Positions 44,043 through 53,314 are shown, counted from the first letter of the stretch. The stretch: DNA of 64,000 nt from Lysobacterales bacterium (GCA_028289465.1 JANQPM010000089.1:1-64000), one strand, 5' to 3'. Notes: a model not told the origin generated them from the letters alone. Translations and numbers: made by a program.

Positions 44043-45401
44043 TCAGTGCAGCGGTGCGGACAGCCAGTCCCAGAACAGCCAGAAGAATAGTGTCGAGGTG
44101 GCCAGTGTGGCCAGCATCACCGGCAGGCCCTTTTTGAACCACAGTCCAGGCGTGATCTGTACGCTCGGGTCGCCGCTTTCCCGGGCGTAGCGTTCGGAAA
44201 TGGTCACGATGAATACATTGGCCGTCGACCCGATATGCGTGCCGTTGCCGCCCATGCCGACACCGACTACCAGTCCCCACCATAACGGCATCGTGTTGAT
44301 GCCCTGAGCCTCCAAGCTCAGAATGATCGGAATCATCGCTGCGGTGAACGGAATATTGTCAATCAGGGCCGACAACGCCGCACCGACCCACATCAGCATA
44401 ATCGTGGCCATAAACAGATCTTGCTGCACAAACGGTGTGATGAACTGACCGACGTACATCAAAAATTGGCTGTGCTCGACGCCGCCGACCAGCATAAACA
44501 GCGAAATGAAGAAGATCAGCAGCGTGATCTCCACATGTTCGAAGGTCCGGTCCATCACCACACGGCGTGAGACAAATACCAGCGCAGTCATGCCCAGCGC
44601 GGAAACGAACCACGGCTCCCAGTGCAGTTGGTGATGAACCATGAACAGCACCACCATCGCGCCGAGAATAATCAAGGAGGCATTCCAGACCTTTTTGTTC
44701 TTCAGTTCGACATCACGATGGAATTCCGTCGCCGGCTCGACTGCCAACTCCTTGCGGAACAAGAACTTGAACAGAAACAGTACGACGACCCAGGCCACCA
44801 GCACCGGCGGACCCATGCGTTTGACGAATTGGTTGAAAGAAATATCGGCCGCAGAACCGATCATCAAGTTGGGCGGATCGCCAACCAGTGTCGCCACGCC
44901 GCCGGTATCGGACAGCAATGCGGCGGCCAGCAAATACGGAATCGGCGTGATGCGCTGGGCTTTCGCAATCAGGATGATCAGCGGACCGAAAATCACCACA
45001 GTCGTGACATTGTCCAGCAACAATGACAATACCGTAACCAAGGTTCCCATCAGCGCCAGCAGCATAAACAACCGGCCTTTGCTGAGCTCGGCGATCTTGT
45101 AAGCCAGCCGGTCAAAGCCGCCGGTCGGGATCATGATTGCCACGATAGTCATCATGCAGCCGAGCAGGAAAACCACATTCCAGTCGACCGCCTCAATCGC
45201 ACCTCCGGGTGAATAAAAGCCCATGATCTGGCCGGCAATGATCATCGCGATGGCGCCACCAGCGGCGAACTTCACGCGCTCCATCCCATGAATTTGTTCA
45301 GTAAAGATACCGATAAAGGTAACGGCCAGAATAATGCCCGACACCAGCATCGAATCGGTAAATTGCAACGTGCCGGCAAGGATTTCCGCTTCAGCTGTCA
45401 T
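44043..45401 (-). CDS. NhaD/ArsB-type ion transporter superfamily permease
   Basis: 452 residues and roughly 11 membrane helices. Motifs of the NhaD/CitMHS/ArsB superfamily: [64 protein letters not shown], and [20 protein letters not shown] with [20 protein letters not shown]. NhaD proteins exchange Na+ for H+, whereas close relatives move arsenite or dicarboxylates. With the GDPPNLMIG and DNIPFTAA motifs the P-protein/NhaD side fits best. The ion is not proven. Confidence 0.85.
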   Translation of the reverse strand: MTAEAEILAGTLQFTDSMLVSGIILAVTFIGIFTEQIHGMERVKFAAGGAIAMIIAGQIMGFYSPGGAIEAVDWNVVFLLGCMMTIVAIMIPTGGFDRLAYKIAELSKGRLFMLLALMGTLVTVLSLLLDNVTTVVIFGPLIILIAKAQRITPIPYLLAAALLSDTGGVATLVGDPPNLMIGSAADISFNQFVKRMGPPVLVAWVVVLFLFKFLFRKELAVEPATEFHRDVELKNKKVWNASLIILGAMVVLFMVHHQLHWEPWFVSALGMTALVFVSRRVVMDRTFEHVEITLLIFFISLFMLVGGVEHSQFLMYVGQFITPFVQQDLFMATIMLMWVGAALSALIDNIPFTAAMIPIILSLEAQGINTMPLWWGLVVGVGMGGNGTHIGSTANVFIVTISERYARESGDPSVQITPGLWFKKGLPVMLATLATSTLFFWLFWDWLSAPLH

Positions 45402-45768
45402 TTTCTGAATTCCTTTTCATTAGCAATGACTTATTACTGTTTGAGTGGCGTTTTCAACGCATCGCCTAAACCTTGCGTGACTACCCCGGCGCTTTGCGCG
45501 GTGCAATCAAACGCATGCTGGCAATAGTGGTAATCCCCCACGGATGGCGCTCGCCACTTAAAAACGCCGGACTGTCCAATGCCCGGCGCTTTCACCGGCT
45601 AATATACCATAGGCGGTAATCGGCGCTGCAACGGGCGACCCTGGGGCACAGCTCATTGCAGACAGTATCCGGCGGGCCGTTGACAACCCCGGCATACCAT
45701 CGCTTAACCTGAAGCGTCGCATTGGTCCAGGCTCTTGCCGGACGCAACCAAAAAATCGGAGAACGATA
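45402..45768. other. Intergenic region before the next hypothetical gene
   Basis: No convincing gene. A TTGACA at 45680-45685 is followed after 17 bases by a weak CTTAAC. Otherwise I see nothing, apart from GC-rich inverted segments near 45500-45600. Confidence 0.4.
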
Positions 45769-46203
45769 TTGAAAGTACCGACCCGCAGACAGGCCATCAG
45801 AGATATTCTGGTATTCCAGCTTAAATTATTCGTTGACGGGTTCCGTGACCTGCTGCTGAGCCCGATTTCGCTGATCGTCGGCCTGCTGGGCGTGCTGGCG
45901 GACAGGCAGCGCCCGGCCCGGGCCTTTCACGATGTGCTGGAATGGGGTAAACGCAGCGAACGCTGGATCAACCTGTTTGGCGCATTGCCGCGGCGGCGTC
46001 AGCTATCGGCTTCGATGGCCGCGAGCCGTTTCAAGGACATGGACGATATCGTGAACGACCTGGAACGCCGGATTATCGAAGAACATGAACAGGGACACCT
46101 CAGCAATAAAGCCAAGGATACGGTAGACCGTTCACTGTCCGCGCTGCACGATGCGTTTCGCCGCTCAGGCCGCAACCGGCGCGACGACGGCGGTATTCAG
46201 TAG
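45769..46203 (+). CDS. Hypothetical protein with one membrane segment
   Basis: 144 residues starting at a TTG (45769) with GGAG 9 bases upstream. A single hydrophobic stretch DLLLSPISLIVGLLGVLAD near residues 25-45 is preceded by VFQLKLFVDGFR. The cytoplasmic tail is long, charged and helical (MDDIVNDLERRIIEEHEQGH, DTVDRSLSALHDAFRRSGRN). I know this kind from gammaproteobacteria without a name. It overlaps the convergent CBS gene by 7 bases. Confidence 0.7.
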   Translation: MKVPTRRQAIRDILVFQLKLFVDGFRDLLLSPISLIVGLLGVLADRQRPARAFHDVLEWGKRSERWINLFGALPRRRQLSASMAASRFKDMDDIVNDLERRIIEEHEQGHLSNKAKDTVDRSLSALHDAFRRSGRNRRDDGGIQ

Positions 46204-46631
46204 GATCCCTGAATGTATTGGCTCAACTGAGCCACTTCTTCCTCTTTCTCCGATAGCAGGCCTTTCACCAGATCGCCGATCGATACGATACCGACCAATT
46301 GCCCGGCTTCCATAATCGGCAGGTGCCGGCAACGGTTATCGGTCATCACCTTCATGCAGCGTTCGATATCGTCAGTGGATTCGACGGTGATAACCGGAGA
46401 AGTCATCACGTCCTGCAACTTCGTCTCGCGCGAGGAGCGGAACTTCAACGCGATTTTTCGCAGATAGTCACGCTCGGTAAATATCCCGCGAATCTTGTCG
46501 TCCACCGTGATAATCAGCGCGCCAACATTATTTTCCGCCATGGTTCGAATCGCCTCGAACACCGTTTGCTGCGGCTTAGCGGTAATGATGTGGCGTCCCT
46601 TACGGTCAAGAATCTGTCTGATCATAGACAT
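46197..46631 (-). CDS. CBS-domain-pair protein
   Basis: 144 residues from the ATG 46629-46631, which is preceded by the strong ribosome site GGAGGG; a longer frame to 46787 would run through a dispersed repeat and is rejected. Two CBS modules: RQILDRKGRHIITAKPQQTV with NNVGALIITVDDKIRGIFTE and then TKLQDVMTSPVITVESTDDI with CRHLPIMEAGQLVGIVSIGD. Such stand-alone pairs bind adenosine nucleotides and act as energy sensors, but no partner is adjacent. Confidence 0.93.
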   Translation of the reverse strand: MSMIRQILDRKGRHIITAKPQQTVFEAIRTMAENNVGALIITVDDKIRGIFTERDYLRKIALKFRSSRETKLQDVMTSPVITVESTDDIERCMKVMTDNRCRHLPIMEAGQLVGIVSIGDLVKGLLSEKEEEVAQLSQYIQGSY

Positions 46632-46703
46632 GGCTTGCCCTCCACAATCTTCCCTACTCCTGAGTCTACTACAGAATGCCCCAATGTAAACCGGAGCCTC
46701 TGC

Positions 46704-46769
46704 AAGAGCAGCAGGCGACCCGCCGGAGCGGGCGCCGTGAAGCATGGCTTCTCGCGCGTTGCGCAAACC
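46704..46769 (+). repeat. Dispersed repeat, type 2, copy 2
   Basis: AAGAGCAGCAGGCGACCCGC then CGGAGCGGGCGCCGTGAAGC, ATGGCTTCTCGCGCGTTGCG and CAAACC. Matches the reverse complement of 3134-3197 over about 65 bases. Confidence 0.7.
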
Positions 46770-46791
46770 GTCCTTTGAGAATCCCAACGTC

Positions 46792-46875
46792 TGTAGGAGC
46801 GCCTTTAGGCGCGATCAGCGTTTATCGGAAGCCTTCATCACGCGGTAGGTATTCGCGCCTAAAGGCGCTCCTACA
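46792..46875. repeat. REPIN-like inverted REP doublet, copy A
   Basis: Left REP 46792-46815 (TGTAGGAGCGCCTTTAGGCG then CGAT) and right REP 46851-46875 (ATTCGCGCCTAAAGGCGCTC then CTACA) are inverted, matching exactly over 22 bases (CGCGCCTAAAGGCGCTCC and TACA), about 35 bases apart. Each arm is itself a small hairpin. Confidence 0.85.
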
Positions 46876-46920
46876 GGTGGGTGGTATTTTCGGACGGTTT
46901 TGCTTTATCGCGGATTATGG

Positions 46921-47265
46921 CTACCGCTGACGGCGGGAGACTACCGTGTATTCGGCTTCGATTGTCTGTCCCGGCCTGGTGGCGCCTGGCTCATCCGGGT
47001 CTGCTTCCGAACCGGCTGTACTGCCCGCAGCGACCGTTTGTCGCTTCTTTTTCCATTGAAGCCAGACGATACGAGTGCGGATCGCAATCACTGCGATTAC
47101 CAATAAGCCTGTGACTACGGCCAGTACCGCAAATCCAAGCAGGAACGAAACCAGCAGCATGATCGCAGCACCGACCGCCGCCAGTATCTGCATCAGCGGA
47201 TTTCCATTAGGCGATTTGAGATAATAGGCCATCACAGTATCGTGGAGTGGACTAATGTCTGACAT
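46921..47265 (-). CDS. Small membrane protein, hypothetical
   Basis: 114 residues if started at ATG 47263-47265. After a polar start (MSDISPLHDTVMAYYLKSPN) comes a long hydrophobic part (ILAAVGAAIMLLVSFLLGFA and VLAVVTGLLVIAVIAIRTRI, two helices), and then a polar tail ending EAEYTVVSRRQR. That start overlaps the divergent Rieske gene by 11 bases; ATG 47232 (MAYYLKS) is an alternative that avoids it. Not recognised. Confidence 0.65.
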   Translation of the reverse strand: MSDISPLHDTVMAYYLKSPNGNPLMQILAAVGAAIMLLVSFLLGFAVLAVVTGLLVIAVIAIRTRIVWLQWKKKRQTVAAGSTAGSEADPDEPGATRPGQTIEAEYTVVSRRQR

Positions 47266-47659
47266 GGGGCCGCCGAAGCCCGATTCAAATAGCCCTTCCG
47301 GCATACGCCTGTGCGGCATCGACGCAGTGAAACCCGGCCAGGGCAAGGAGATTTTTCTGTCCGGCCCTGACGGCGGTACCTATCTGGTGCTGCTGCGCGG
47401 CGCCGACGGCATCGTCGCGTACCACAATGAATGTCCGCACCAGGGCCGACCGATGAACTGGGCTGTCGATCAGTTCCTGATCAGCAAGGAAGGGCATTTG
47501 GTCTGCGCTCACCACGGGGCCTGTTTTGACATCGACAGCGGACGCTGCATCAGCGGTCCGTGCGAGGGCGCCGGCCTGCAGGCGGTGGATGTGCAGATCG
47601 CGGACAGCGGCATATACTTACGAGAACGTCTCTCACCGAGTGAAGAAGTGCATGGCTGA
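47255..47659 (+). CDS. Rieske [2Fe-2S] domain protein
   Basis: 134 residues. Rieske motif in the order ECPHQGRPMNWA and CAHHGACFDIDSGRCISGPC: C-x-H at the first box and C-x2-H at the second, so the two-His, two-Cys cluster set is complete. FLISKEGHLVCAHHGACFDI is the core. Soluble, ferredoxin-like; resembles the small stand-alone Rieske proteins linked to dioxygenase or nitrite reductase-like systems, but no partner is adjacent. GGAG precedes the ATG. Its stop overlaps the next gene start. Confidence 0.92.
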   Translation: MSDMGPPKPDSNSPSGIRLCGIDAVKPGQGKEIFLSGPDGGTYLVLLRGADGIVAYHNECPHQGRPMNWAVDQFLISKEGHLVCAHHGACFDIDSGRCISGPCEGAGLQAVDVQIADSGIYLRERLSPSEEVHG

Positions 47660-47927
47660 GCAAAAAACCACGGTGGTCCTGGAAGAAATCCTGCGAATAC
47701 AAAAAAAGCAACTGGAACTGTCGCGGGAAAGCCTGACCTTGCAAAAGCAGCATATGGCGATGTTGGAAACGCAGTTTCAGCGGGCGGAGAAACTGCACGA
47801 CAAAGCGGAATCCATTCAAGACAAAAGTGCGGCATTGATGGAAGTCGGCCGCAAGACGATAGCGCTCATCCTGCCCATCGCGGTCGCATTGACCCTGTTT
47901 CTCACCTGGCTGGTTCTGTTCCGGTAG
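47652..47927 (+). CDS. Coiled-coil membrane protein, hypothetical
   Basis: 91 residues from ATG 47652, overlapping the Rieske stop by 8 bases. MAEQKTTVVLEEILRIQKKQ begins a helix of heptads to about residue 65, then one C-terminal membrane helix ALILPIAVALTLFLTWLVLF. Shape of a tail-anchored protein. The overlap suggests coupled translation with the Rieske protein, perhaps to tether it or a partner at the membrane. Not recognised. Confidence 0.7.
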   Translation: MAEQKTTVVLEEILRIQKKQLELSRESLTLQKQHMAMLETQFQRAEKLHDKAESIQDKSAALMEVGRKTIALILPIAVALTLFLTWLVLFR

Positions 47928-48007
47928 GTTTCGACAACCGCCCGAAACAGCCAATTTGAACGGATTGATTCGGAACGGTCAATCACGACAATCAACCAGA
48001 ATAATCA

Positions 48008-49852
48008 CTAAAATAAGCAATTCACAACCAGCAGCATCACCACCAGAAACAGTACGCTCATCGGGCTGCCCGCTCTGACAAAATCCTTCACTCGATAGCC
48101 CCCCGGGCCCATGATCAGCGCATTGACCTGATGGGTCGGAATAATAAACGCGTTGGACGTCGACAGTGCGATGATCAGCGCGTACATGGCCGGGTTCGCG
48201 CCGGTGGCCAGCGCGATGGAAATAGCGATCGGAACCAGAATGGTGGTCGCACCGACATTGGACATCACCAGGCTGAACAAGGTGGCCAGCAGCGCCAGTA
48301 CAATCTGCATCGCAAAAGCGGGTATATCGCCGAGAATGCCGAGAATGCGTTGCGCGATCCACGCCGCGGTGCCGGTATCGTTCATCGCCTGGCCGAGCGG
48401 AATCAGACTGGCCAGCAGAAAAACCGTTTTCCAGCTCACCGCACTATACGCCTCGTCCATGGACAGCACCCGGGTCAGTACCATGCCCAGCGCACCGACC
48501 AGCAGTGAAATCGACAGATCGAAATCGGTAAAAATAATCATGAACAGCGCGATTGCGAAGAACATCAGCGCATGCGGTACTTTATGCGGCCGCTGTTCTT
48601 CCTGCGGAATATCGGTGGCGACGATGAAATCCTTCTCGTTGGCGACCCCCGCCAGATCCCGCCAGGTACTGTGGCTGACCAGGCAGTCACCGACTTCCAG
48701 CACCTGCTCGCGCACACCGTGGTTGATCACATCGTTGCGCCGGTTCACCGCCAATACCGAAATACCATAGCGTTGCCGCAAAGCCGCCTCGCCGACCGTT
48801 TTGCCGATCAGCTTGGAACCCGGTGGGATCACAACTTCGGATATTCCGCCCCGGCTCGGGTTGAACAGACCGCCGAAAGTGCGCAGACGGGGCTGGACCC
48901 GGCACTGATTTTTCAACGCGAATTCGCCGACCCGGTTACGCGTTCCCATCACCCCGAGAATGGTCCCGACCCAGATCATTTCATCGGCCGGCGGCGCCAG
49001 GCGCGGTTCGTCGGTATTGCGTATCGCGAGCATCAGCGGCGCGCCCTCAAGCTTCTCCGCGTCTCCGATTTTCATACCGACCAGCGGACTGTCGACCGTT
49101 ACCAGCAGTTCATAAACATTTCCCTTGATGCCGTAGACATCGGCAAAATAGGCCTTGGTTTTCGCCGGTGCGGCACTGCTTTTCTCTTCCCGGGCCGGAA
49201 TCAGCCAGCGCCCGAACAGCAGAAAATAACCGATGCCGGTAATCAGCAGCGCGATGCCGACCGGGGTTACCGAAAACAGATGAAACGCTTCCATCGCCCC
49301 GGCGCCCGCCGGCAGCGAGCGGTTCGCGTCCTCGATCAGATCATTGAGCAGAATCAGCGGCGAGGACCCGACCAGGGTCATGGTGCCGCCCATGATCGCG
49401 CAGAACCCCATCGGCATCAGCAGCCGGGACAAGGAGATGCGCGTTCGGGCCGAGATACGGCTGACCACCGGCAAGAACAGCGCGGTCGCTCCGACGTTCT
49501 GCATAAAGCCGGAAATACCGCCGACGGTGCCGGAAACCAGCGGCACAATGCGCTTTTCGGTCTTGCCGCCGATCTTCAGAATCCACGCAGCGACAACGCT
49601 CATCACGCCGGTCCGGTCCAGACCGGCACCCAGTATCATCACCGCAATGATCGAAATCACCGCATTCGATGCAAAACCCATGAAAAGCTCATCTGAAGGC
49701 ACCAGCCCGAACAGCCCCAGCAACACCAGAATACAGATCGCCGCGACGTCGATTCGCAATCTGAGGCGCTCGAATACAAACAGCGTAATGGTCAGCCCCA
49801 GCAGCAGCAGCACCAGGATCATATCTCGGGACAATGTCAGGCTGGATTCCAT
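48008..49852 (-). CDS. SLC13-family transporter with TrkA-C (RCK_C) domains
   Basis: 614 residues. Two membrane halves (about 10-205 and 420-614) with NVGATALFLPVVSRISART and the matching NVGATTILVPIAISIALATG, as well as GSSPLILLNDL, are the DASS/SLC13 transport motifs. Between them lie two TrkA-C-like regulatory modules (PLVGMKIGDAEKLEGAPLML and GSKLIGKTVGEAALRQRYGI). Likely a Na+-coupled dicarboxylate or sulfate transporter; the substrate is not proven. Separated from the converging coiled-coil gene by 80 bases of empty sequence. Confidence 0.88.
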   Translation of the reverse strand: MESSLTLSRDMILVLLLLGLTITLFVFERLRLRIDVAAICILVLLGLFGLVPSDELFMGFASNAVISIIAVMILGAGLDRTGVMSVVAAWILKIGGKTEKRIVPLVSGTVGGISGFMQNVGATALFLPVVSRISARTRISLSRLLMPMGFCAIMGGTMTLVGSSPLILLNDLIEDANRSLPAGAGAMEAFHLFSVTPVGIALLITGIGYFLLFGRWLIPAREEKSSAAPAKTKAYFADVYGIKGNVYELLVTVDSPLVGMKIGDAEKLEGAPLMLAIRNTDEPRLAPPADEMIWVGTILGVMGTRNRVGEFALKNQCRVQPRLRTFGGLFNPSRGGISEVVIPPGSKLIGKTVGEAALRQRYGISVLAVNRRNDVINHGVREQVLEVGDCLVSHSTWRDLAGVANEKDFIVATDIPQEEQRPHKVPHALMFFAIALFMIIFTDFDLSISLLVGALGMVLTRVLSMDEAYSAVSWKTVFLLASLIPLGQAMNDTGTAAWIAQRILGILGDIPAFAMQIVLALLATLFSLVMSNVGATTILVPIAISIALATGANPAMYALIIALSTSNAFIIPTHQVNALIMGPGGYRVKDFVRAGSPMSVLFLVVMLLVVNCLF

Positions 49853-50104
49853 TCGCGATGGCTTGCTTTCTACTTGTTATGTTCGCCTACTACCTTAGCT
49901 TAAATACGGACCGAACGGCAGTAAACCGCCCGAACCGGCCAACGGGCCCTGAGATATTCTAAACGCCGCCATATCATCACGCCGCAGAAGCATCTTTAGG
50001 CGCGGTGTCGGCGTAACTTGAACCTGCTATTGATCGCGCCTGAAGGCGCTGCTACCGGCAGGTTTACGGCCATGGGCTTCTACCGCCGAATCAGCAGCAC
50101 CGAA
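49853..50104. other. Intergenic region with a decayed REP doublet
   Basis: No gene. Contains a degenerate REPIN-like pair at 49989-50056. Otherwise empty. Confidence 0.5.
49989..50056. repeat. Degenerate REP doublet, copy C
   Basis: AGCATCTTTAGGCGCGG on the left and GATCGCGCCTGAAGGCGCTG then CTACC on the right have the same inverted layout as 46792-46875 but with several mismatches. Confidence 0.55.
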
Positions 50105-50839
50105 TCAGTAGCGTCTGAGCAGCAGATCCCAAACGCCGTGCCCGAGCCGTCGGCCGCGTCGTTCGAAATGAGTTTCCGGCCGCCATGACGGCCGATCGAC
50201 ATAGTCCCCGCCTGCCGATTCATTGGTGAATCGATCGCAGCCGGTTACCACCTCCAGCATATGTTCGGCATAGGGCCGCCAATCGGTCGCCATATGCCAC
50301 AACCCGCCGATTTTCAATTTGTCCGCCACCAGATCGGCAAACTCCGGCTGCACCAGGCGCCGCTTGTGATGGCGCTTTTTCGGCCACGGGTCGGGGAAAT
50401 ACAGTCGTACGGCATCGATTGACGCATCCGCCACGCAGGCTTGCAGTACGTCAACCGCATCGTCCGACATAATGCGCACATTGCCGAGCCCGGCTTGTTC
50501 GATTTTCTGCAGCGCGGCACCCACGCCGGGCGGGTAGACCTCGATACCGAGAAAGTTGCAGTCGGCTTCGGCCGCGGCCATCGCGGCCAGTGCATCGCCG
50601 TTGCCGAAACCGATTTCCAGCACCAGCGGCGCATCCCGGCCGAACGCTGTTTGCATGTCGATGTGGCCGCTGCCGGCTGCCGGGCCGTCCAGACCGTAAA
50701 CCGGCCAGAGTACCTCCAGCGCACGCCGCTGAGCCTTGGTCAGGCGGCCCTGACGCACAACGAAGCTGCGTATCGGCCGCTGCTGCCGGCTCTCGTCTGG
50801 TCCGGAGTCGGTCACAGGATGCTTAAAAGAATGTGCCAT
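50105..50839 (-). CDS. trmB: tRNA (guanine-N7-)-methyltransferase
   Basis: 244 residues. Methylates N7 of G46 in tRNA with SAM. Motifs: [20 protein letters not shown] (SAM loop), [38 protein letters not shown] with the catalytic DPWPKxRHxKRR box, and [17 protein letters not shown]-terminal part includes [20 protein letters not shown] as in the family. Overlaps the end of thiG by 17 bases on the same strand; this thiS-thiG-trmB order is well known in Pseudomonas-like genomes. Confidence 0.96.
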   Translation of the reverse strand: MAHSFKHPVTDSGPDESRQQRPIRSFVVRQGRLTKAQRRALEVLWPVYGLDGPAAGSGHIDMQTAFGRDAPLVLEIGFGNGDALAAMAAAEADCNFLGIEVYPPGVGAALQKIEQAGLGNVRIMSDDAVDVLQACVADASIDAVRLYFPDPWPKKRHHKRRLVQPEFADLVADKLKIGGLWHMATDWRPYAEHMLEVVTGCDRFTNESAGGDYVDRPSWRPETHFERRGRRLGHGVWDLLLRRY

Positions 50840-51650
50840 CCACCGGCGAGGACGCCGATGCGAAGCGTTTACGCGGAATACGGCCAGCCAGATAGGCTTC
50901 CCGGCCCGCTTTAACCGCCTTGTTCATCGCGGCTGCCATCAGCACCGGGTCGCGCGCACCGGCGATTGCCGTATTCATCAGCACGCCGTCGCAGCCCAGT
51001 TCCATCGCAATCGCCGCATCGGAAGCCGTGCCGACGCCGGCGTCCACCAAGACTGGAACCGAGGCCTCTTCCACGATGGTCAGAATGTTATAGCGGTTCT
51101 GGATGCCCAGGCCCGATCCTATCGGTGCGGCCAGCGGCATCACTGCAACGCAGCCGAGGTCGGCGAAACGCCGCGCAATGATCGGGTCGTCGTTGGTGTA
51201 GACCATCACCTCAAAACCCTCGGCGATCAGTTGCTCTGCCGCGGTCAGGGTTTCCGGAATATCCGGAAACAGGGTTTTTTCGTCACCCAGCACTTCCAGT
51301 TTGACCAGGCTGTGGCCATCCAGTAATTCACGCGCCAGGCGGCAGGTCCGGACCGCGTCGCGGGCCGAATAACAGCCGGCGGTATTCGGCAATATGGTGT
51401 ATTTTTCCGGCGGCAACGCTTCCAGCAGACTCGGTTCGTCGGCATTCTGGCCGATATTGGTGCGGCGAATGGCCACCGTCACGATTTCGGCACCCGCCGC
51501 TTCGGTTGCCCGCCGGGTTTCGTCCAAATCGCGGTATTTGCCGGTGCCGGTCAGCAGCCGTGAACGGTAGCGGCGCCCGGCCACGATCAGTACATCATCG
51601 ACGGGCATGGAAGGGGTCTTGTCTGACGGCTGTGCCTGGCTGCTTGTCAT
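50823..51650 (-). CDS. thiG: Thiazole synthase
   Basis: 275 residues. Builds the thiazole phosphate ring of thiamine from deoxyxylulose phosphate, the ThiS thiocarboxylate and an imine. TIM-barrel motifs: [49 protein letters not shown] with the Schiff-base Lys, [38 protein letters not shown] and [20 protein letters not shown]. The start at ATG 51648-51650 has GGAAA before it, though MPVDD at 51608 is also possible. Followed by overlap with trmB. Confidence 0.96.
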   Translation of the reverse strand: MTSSQAQPSDKTPSMPVDDVLIVAGRRYRSRLLTGTGKYRDLDETRRATEAAGAEIVTVAIRRTNIGQNADEPSLLEALPPEKYTILPNTAGCYSARDAVRTCRLARELLDGHSLVKLEVLGDEKTLFPDIPETLTAAEQLIAEGFEVMVYTNDDPIIARRFADLGCVAVMPLAAPIGSGLGIQNRYNILTIVEEASVPVLVDAGVGTASDAAIAMELGCDGVLMNTAIAGARDPVLMAAAMNKAVKAGREAYLAGRIPRKRFASASSPVDGTFF

Positions 51651-51728
51651 CGGGTTTCCAACTGTGTTCGGGAAAATATCAATTCGGTGAAAAATATCAA
51701 TCCGGGCGGAGGTTGAACAAGGCCGGCG

Positions 51729-51932
51729 CTAGCCGCCGCCCATCGCATGTACGATCTCTATTCGATCATTCTGGTTCAGCTTGTAGCCGGAATGCTCGCT
51801 TTTCGGAACGATCTCGAGATTGACCTCGACCGCCACGCGGCGGTGCGGCAGATCCAGATGCTCCAGTAGCTCCGCTACCGTGGTTTTTTCCGGAAGCCGG
51901 ATACAGTCACCGTTTACGATGAGTTCTATCAT
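51729..51932 (-). CDS. thiS: Sulfur carrier protein ThiS
   Basis: 67 residues, ubiquitin-like: MIELIVNGDCIRLPEKTTVA, HRRVAVEVNLEIVPKSEHSG, and the C-terminal HAMGGG, where the final Gly is activated as an acyl adenylate and thiocarboxylate to give sulfur for ThiG. Next gene downstream is thiG (78 bases). pyrB is just upstream on the same strand. Confidence 0.95.
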   Translation of the reverse strand: MIELIVNGDCIRLPEKTTVAELLEHLDLPHRRVAVEVNLEIVPKSEHSGYKLNQNDRIEIVHAMGGG

Positions 51933-51945
51933 GCAGCTATTTTAC

Positions 51946-52863
51946 TCAAACCCGTGCCCCGGTACCCGGATCGTCGGGCCGCAGCAGATGGGCGAATATG
52001 GCCATGCGCACGAATACGCCGTTGGCCACCTGGCGCCAAATCACTGACTGCGGGCCGTCGGCCACCTTCGAGCTGATTTCGACGCCGCGATTGATCGGCC
52101 CCGGATGCATGACCACGCAATTCGGACCCGCCCGGCGCAGCCGGTCTTCCGTCAGTCCCCAATCCCGGTGATAGTCCGCCGATGACGGCAGTTCCAGATC
52201 GCCGATGCGCTCCTTCTGAATGCGCAGCATCATGATCGCATCCGCATCGTCCACGGCCTCGTCCATGTCAGCGCAGAGCCTGATACCGGAACCGGCACTG
52301 GTATCGGGCAGCAGGGCTTCGGGTCCGGCCAGTCGAATCTCCTTCACGCCGAGCCGGGTCAGCAGTTCAACATTGGATGCAACCACGCGCGAATGCCGAA
52401 TATCGCCGACGATGGCCAGCCGGCAACCGTTCAGTTCGCCCCGGGCCCGACGCAGGGTGTAAGCGTCCAGCAACGCCTGGCTGGGATGGGACCCGCTACC
52501 GTCTCCGGCATTAAGGACGGGGATTTGCGACTGCGCCAGCCCGGCCAGCGTGCCGGCGGTCGGATGGCGTACGACGATCGCATCCGGCTGCATTGCCTGC
52601 AAGGTACGAAAAGTGTCTTCCAGCGTTTCGCCTTTCTCGACCGAGGAACCGGCCGAAGACAGGTTCACCACCGCTGCGCCAAGACGCTTGGCTGCGACTT
52701 CAAATGCAACACGGGTTCGGGTGGACGGCTCATAAAACAGGTTAATCACTATTTTCCTGGCCAACAGATCGGACGGCACAGCGGTCTGGAAGCGATCGGC
52801 TAGATCGAAAATCCGCTGAATATCGGCGTCGCTCAGCGACGCGATGTCAATCAAATGACGCAT
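51946..52863 (-). CDS. pyrB: Aspartate carbamoyltransferase catalytic subunit
   Basis: 305 residues from ATG 52861-52863 (MRHLIDIASLSDADIQRIFD). Carbamoyl-phosphate motif FYEPSTRTRVAFEVAA, then VRHPTAGTL, HPSQALLDAYTLRR, VGDIRHSRVVASNV and HPGPINRGVEI. Makes carbamoyl aspartate in pyrimidine synthesis. In Pseudomonas this gene is joined to pyrR and a pyrC-like gene; neither is seen here, and thiS follows instead. It starts 8 bases after the ruvX stop. Confidence 0.96.
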   Translation of the reverse strand: MRHLIDIASLSDADIQRIFDLADRFQTAVPSDLLARKIVINLFYEPSTRTRVAFEVAAKRLGAAVVNLSSAGSSVEKGETLEDTFRTLQAMQPDAIVVRHPTAGTLAGLAQSQIPVLNAGDGSGSHPSQALLDAYTLRRARGELNGCRLAIVGDIRHSRVVASNVELLTRLGVKEIRLAGPEALLPDTSAGSGIRLCADMDEAVDDADAIMMLRIQKERIGDLELPSSADYHRDWGLTEDRLRRAGPNCVVMHPGPINRGVEISSKVADGPQSVIWRQVANGVFVRMAIFAHLLRPDDPGTGARV

Positions 52864-52870
52864 GGTTCCA

Positions 52871-53314
52871 TTATCCCTGTTCCGCGAACCAGGTTTCCAG
52901 CATGATCTTCGCCGCAACCGCGTCGAGCATCTGAATATCCTTGCGCCGGCTGCTGCCGTCTTTTCGCGAAGCCGCGAAGCGCTGCCGGGCTTCGGCCGAG
53001 GTCAGCCTCTCGTCCTGAAATGCAACCGGCAATCCGAATCGGCCATGCAGTTGTCCGGCAAAGCGCCGTGCCAGCCCCGAGGTTTCCGTTTCCTCGCCAT
53101 TCGGGCCCAGCGGCAGGCCAACCAGCAGCCGGCCGGGCTTCCACTCGCCGAGCAGCCGGTCTACGGCCGACCACAAGTCGTCGTCGTTGGTTAATACGGC
53201 AATCGCGGACGCGGTAGAAGAAATGGACTGGCCGACAGCCACGCCGATACGGCGCAAACCGAAGTCGAAGGCAACAACTACTTGAACGGCGGGCGCGTCA
53301 GGCGTTGCCGGCAT
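52871..53314 (-). CDS. ruvX: Holliday junction resolvase-like / pre-16S rRNA nuclease (YqgF)
   Basis: 147 residues from ATG 53312-53314. RNase H-like fold: VVAFDFGLRRIGVAVGQSIS, RLLVGLPLGPNGEETETSGL, FQDERLTSAEARQRF and LDAVAAKIMLETWF. Conserved Asp positions fit YqgF, which trims the 5' end of 16S rRNA. Overlaps the YqgE gene by 17 bases and is followed by pyrB, an order typical of Pseudomonas-like genomes. Confidence 0.94.
   Translation of the reverse strand: MPATPDAPAVQVVVAFDFGLRRIGVAVGQSISSTASAIAVLTNDDDLWSAVDRLLGEWKPGRLLVGLPLGPNGEETETSGLARRFAGQLHGRFGLPVAFQDERLTSAEARQRFAASRKDGSSRRKDIQMLDAVAAKIMLETWFAEQG

Larger units (their letters stand above)
46632..46920. other. Intergenic repeat cluster
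   Basis: No gene. Contains a type 2 repeat (46704-46769) followed by a REPIN-like doublet (46792-46875). Confidence 0.6.

Noticed and set aside
46197-46787. N-terminally extended CBS protein
   Set aside because: The added 52 residues are translated repeat DNA; GGAGGG before the ATG at 46631 decides the start.
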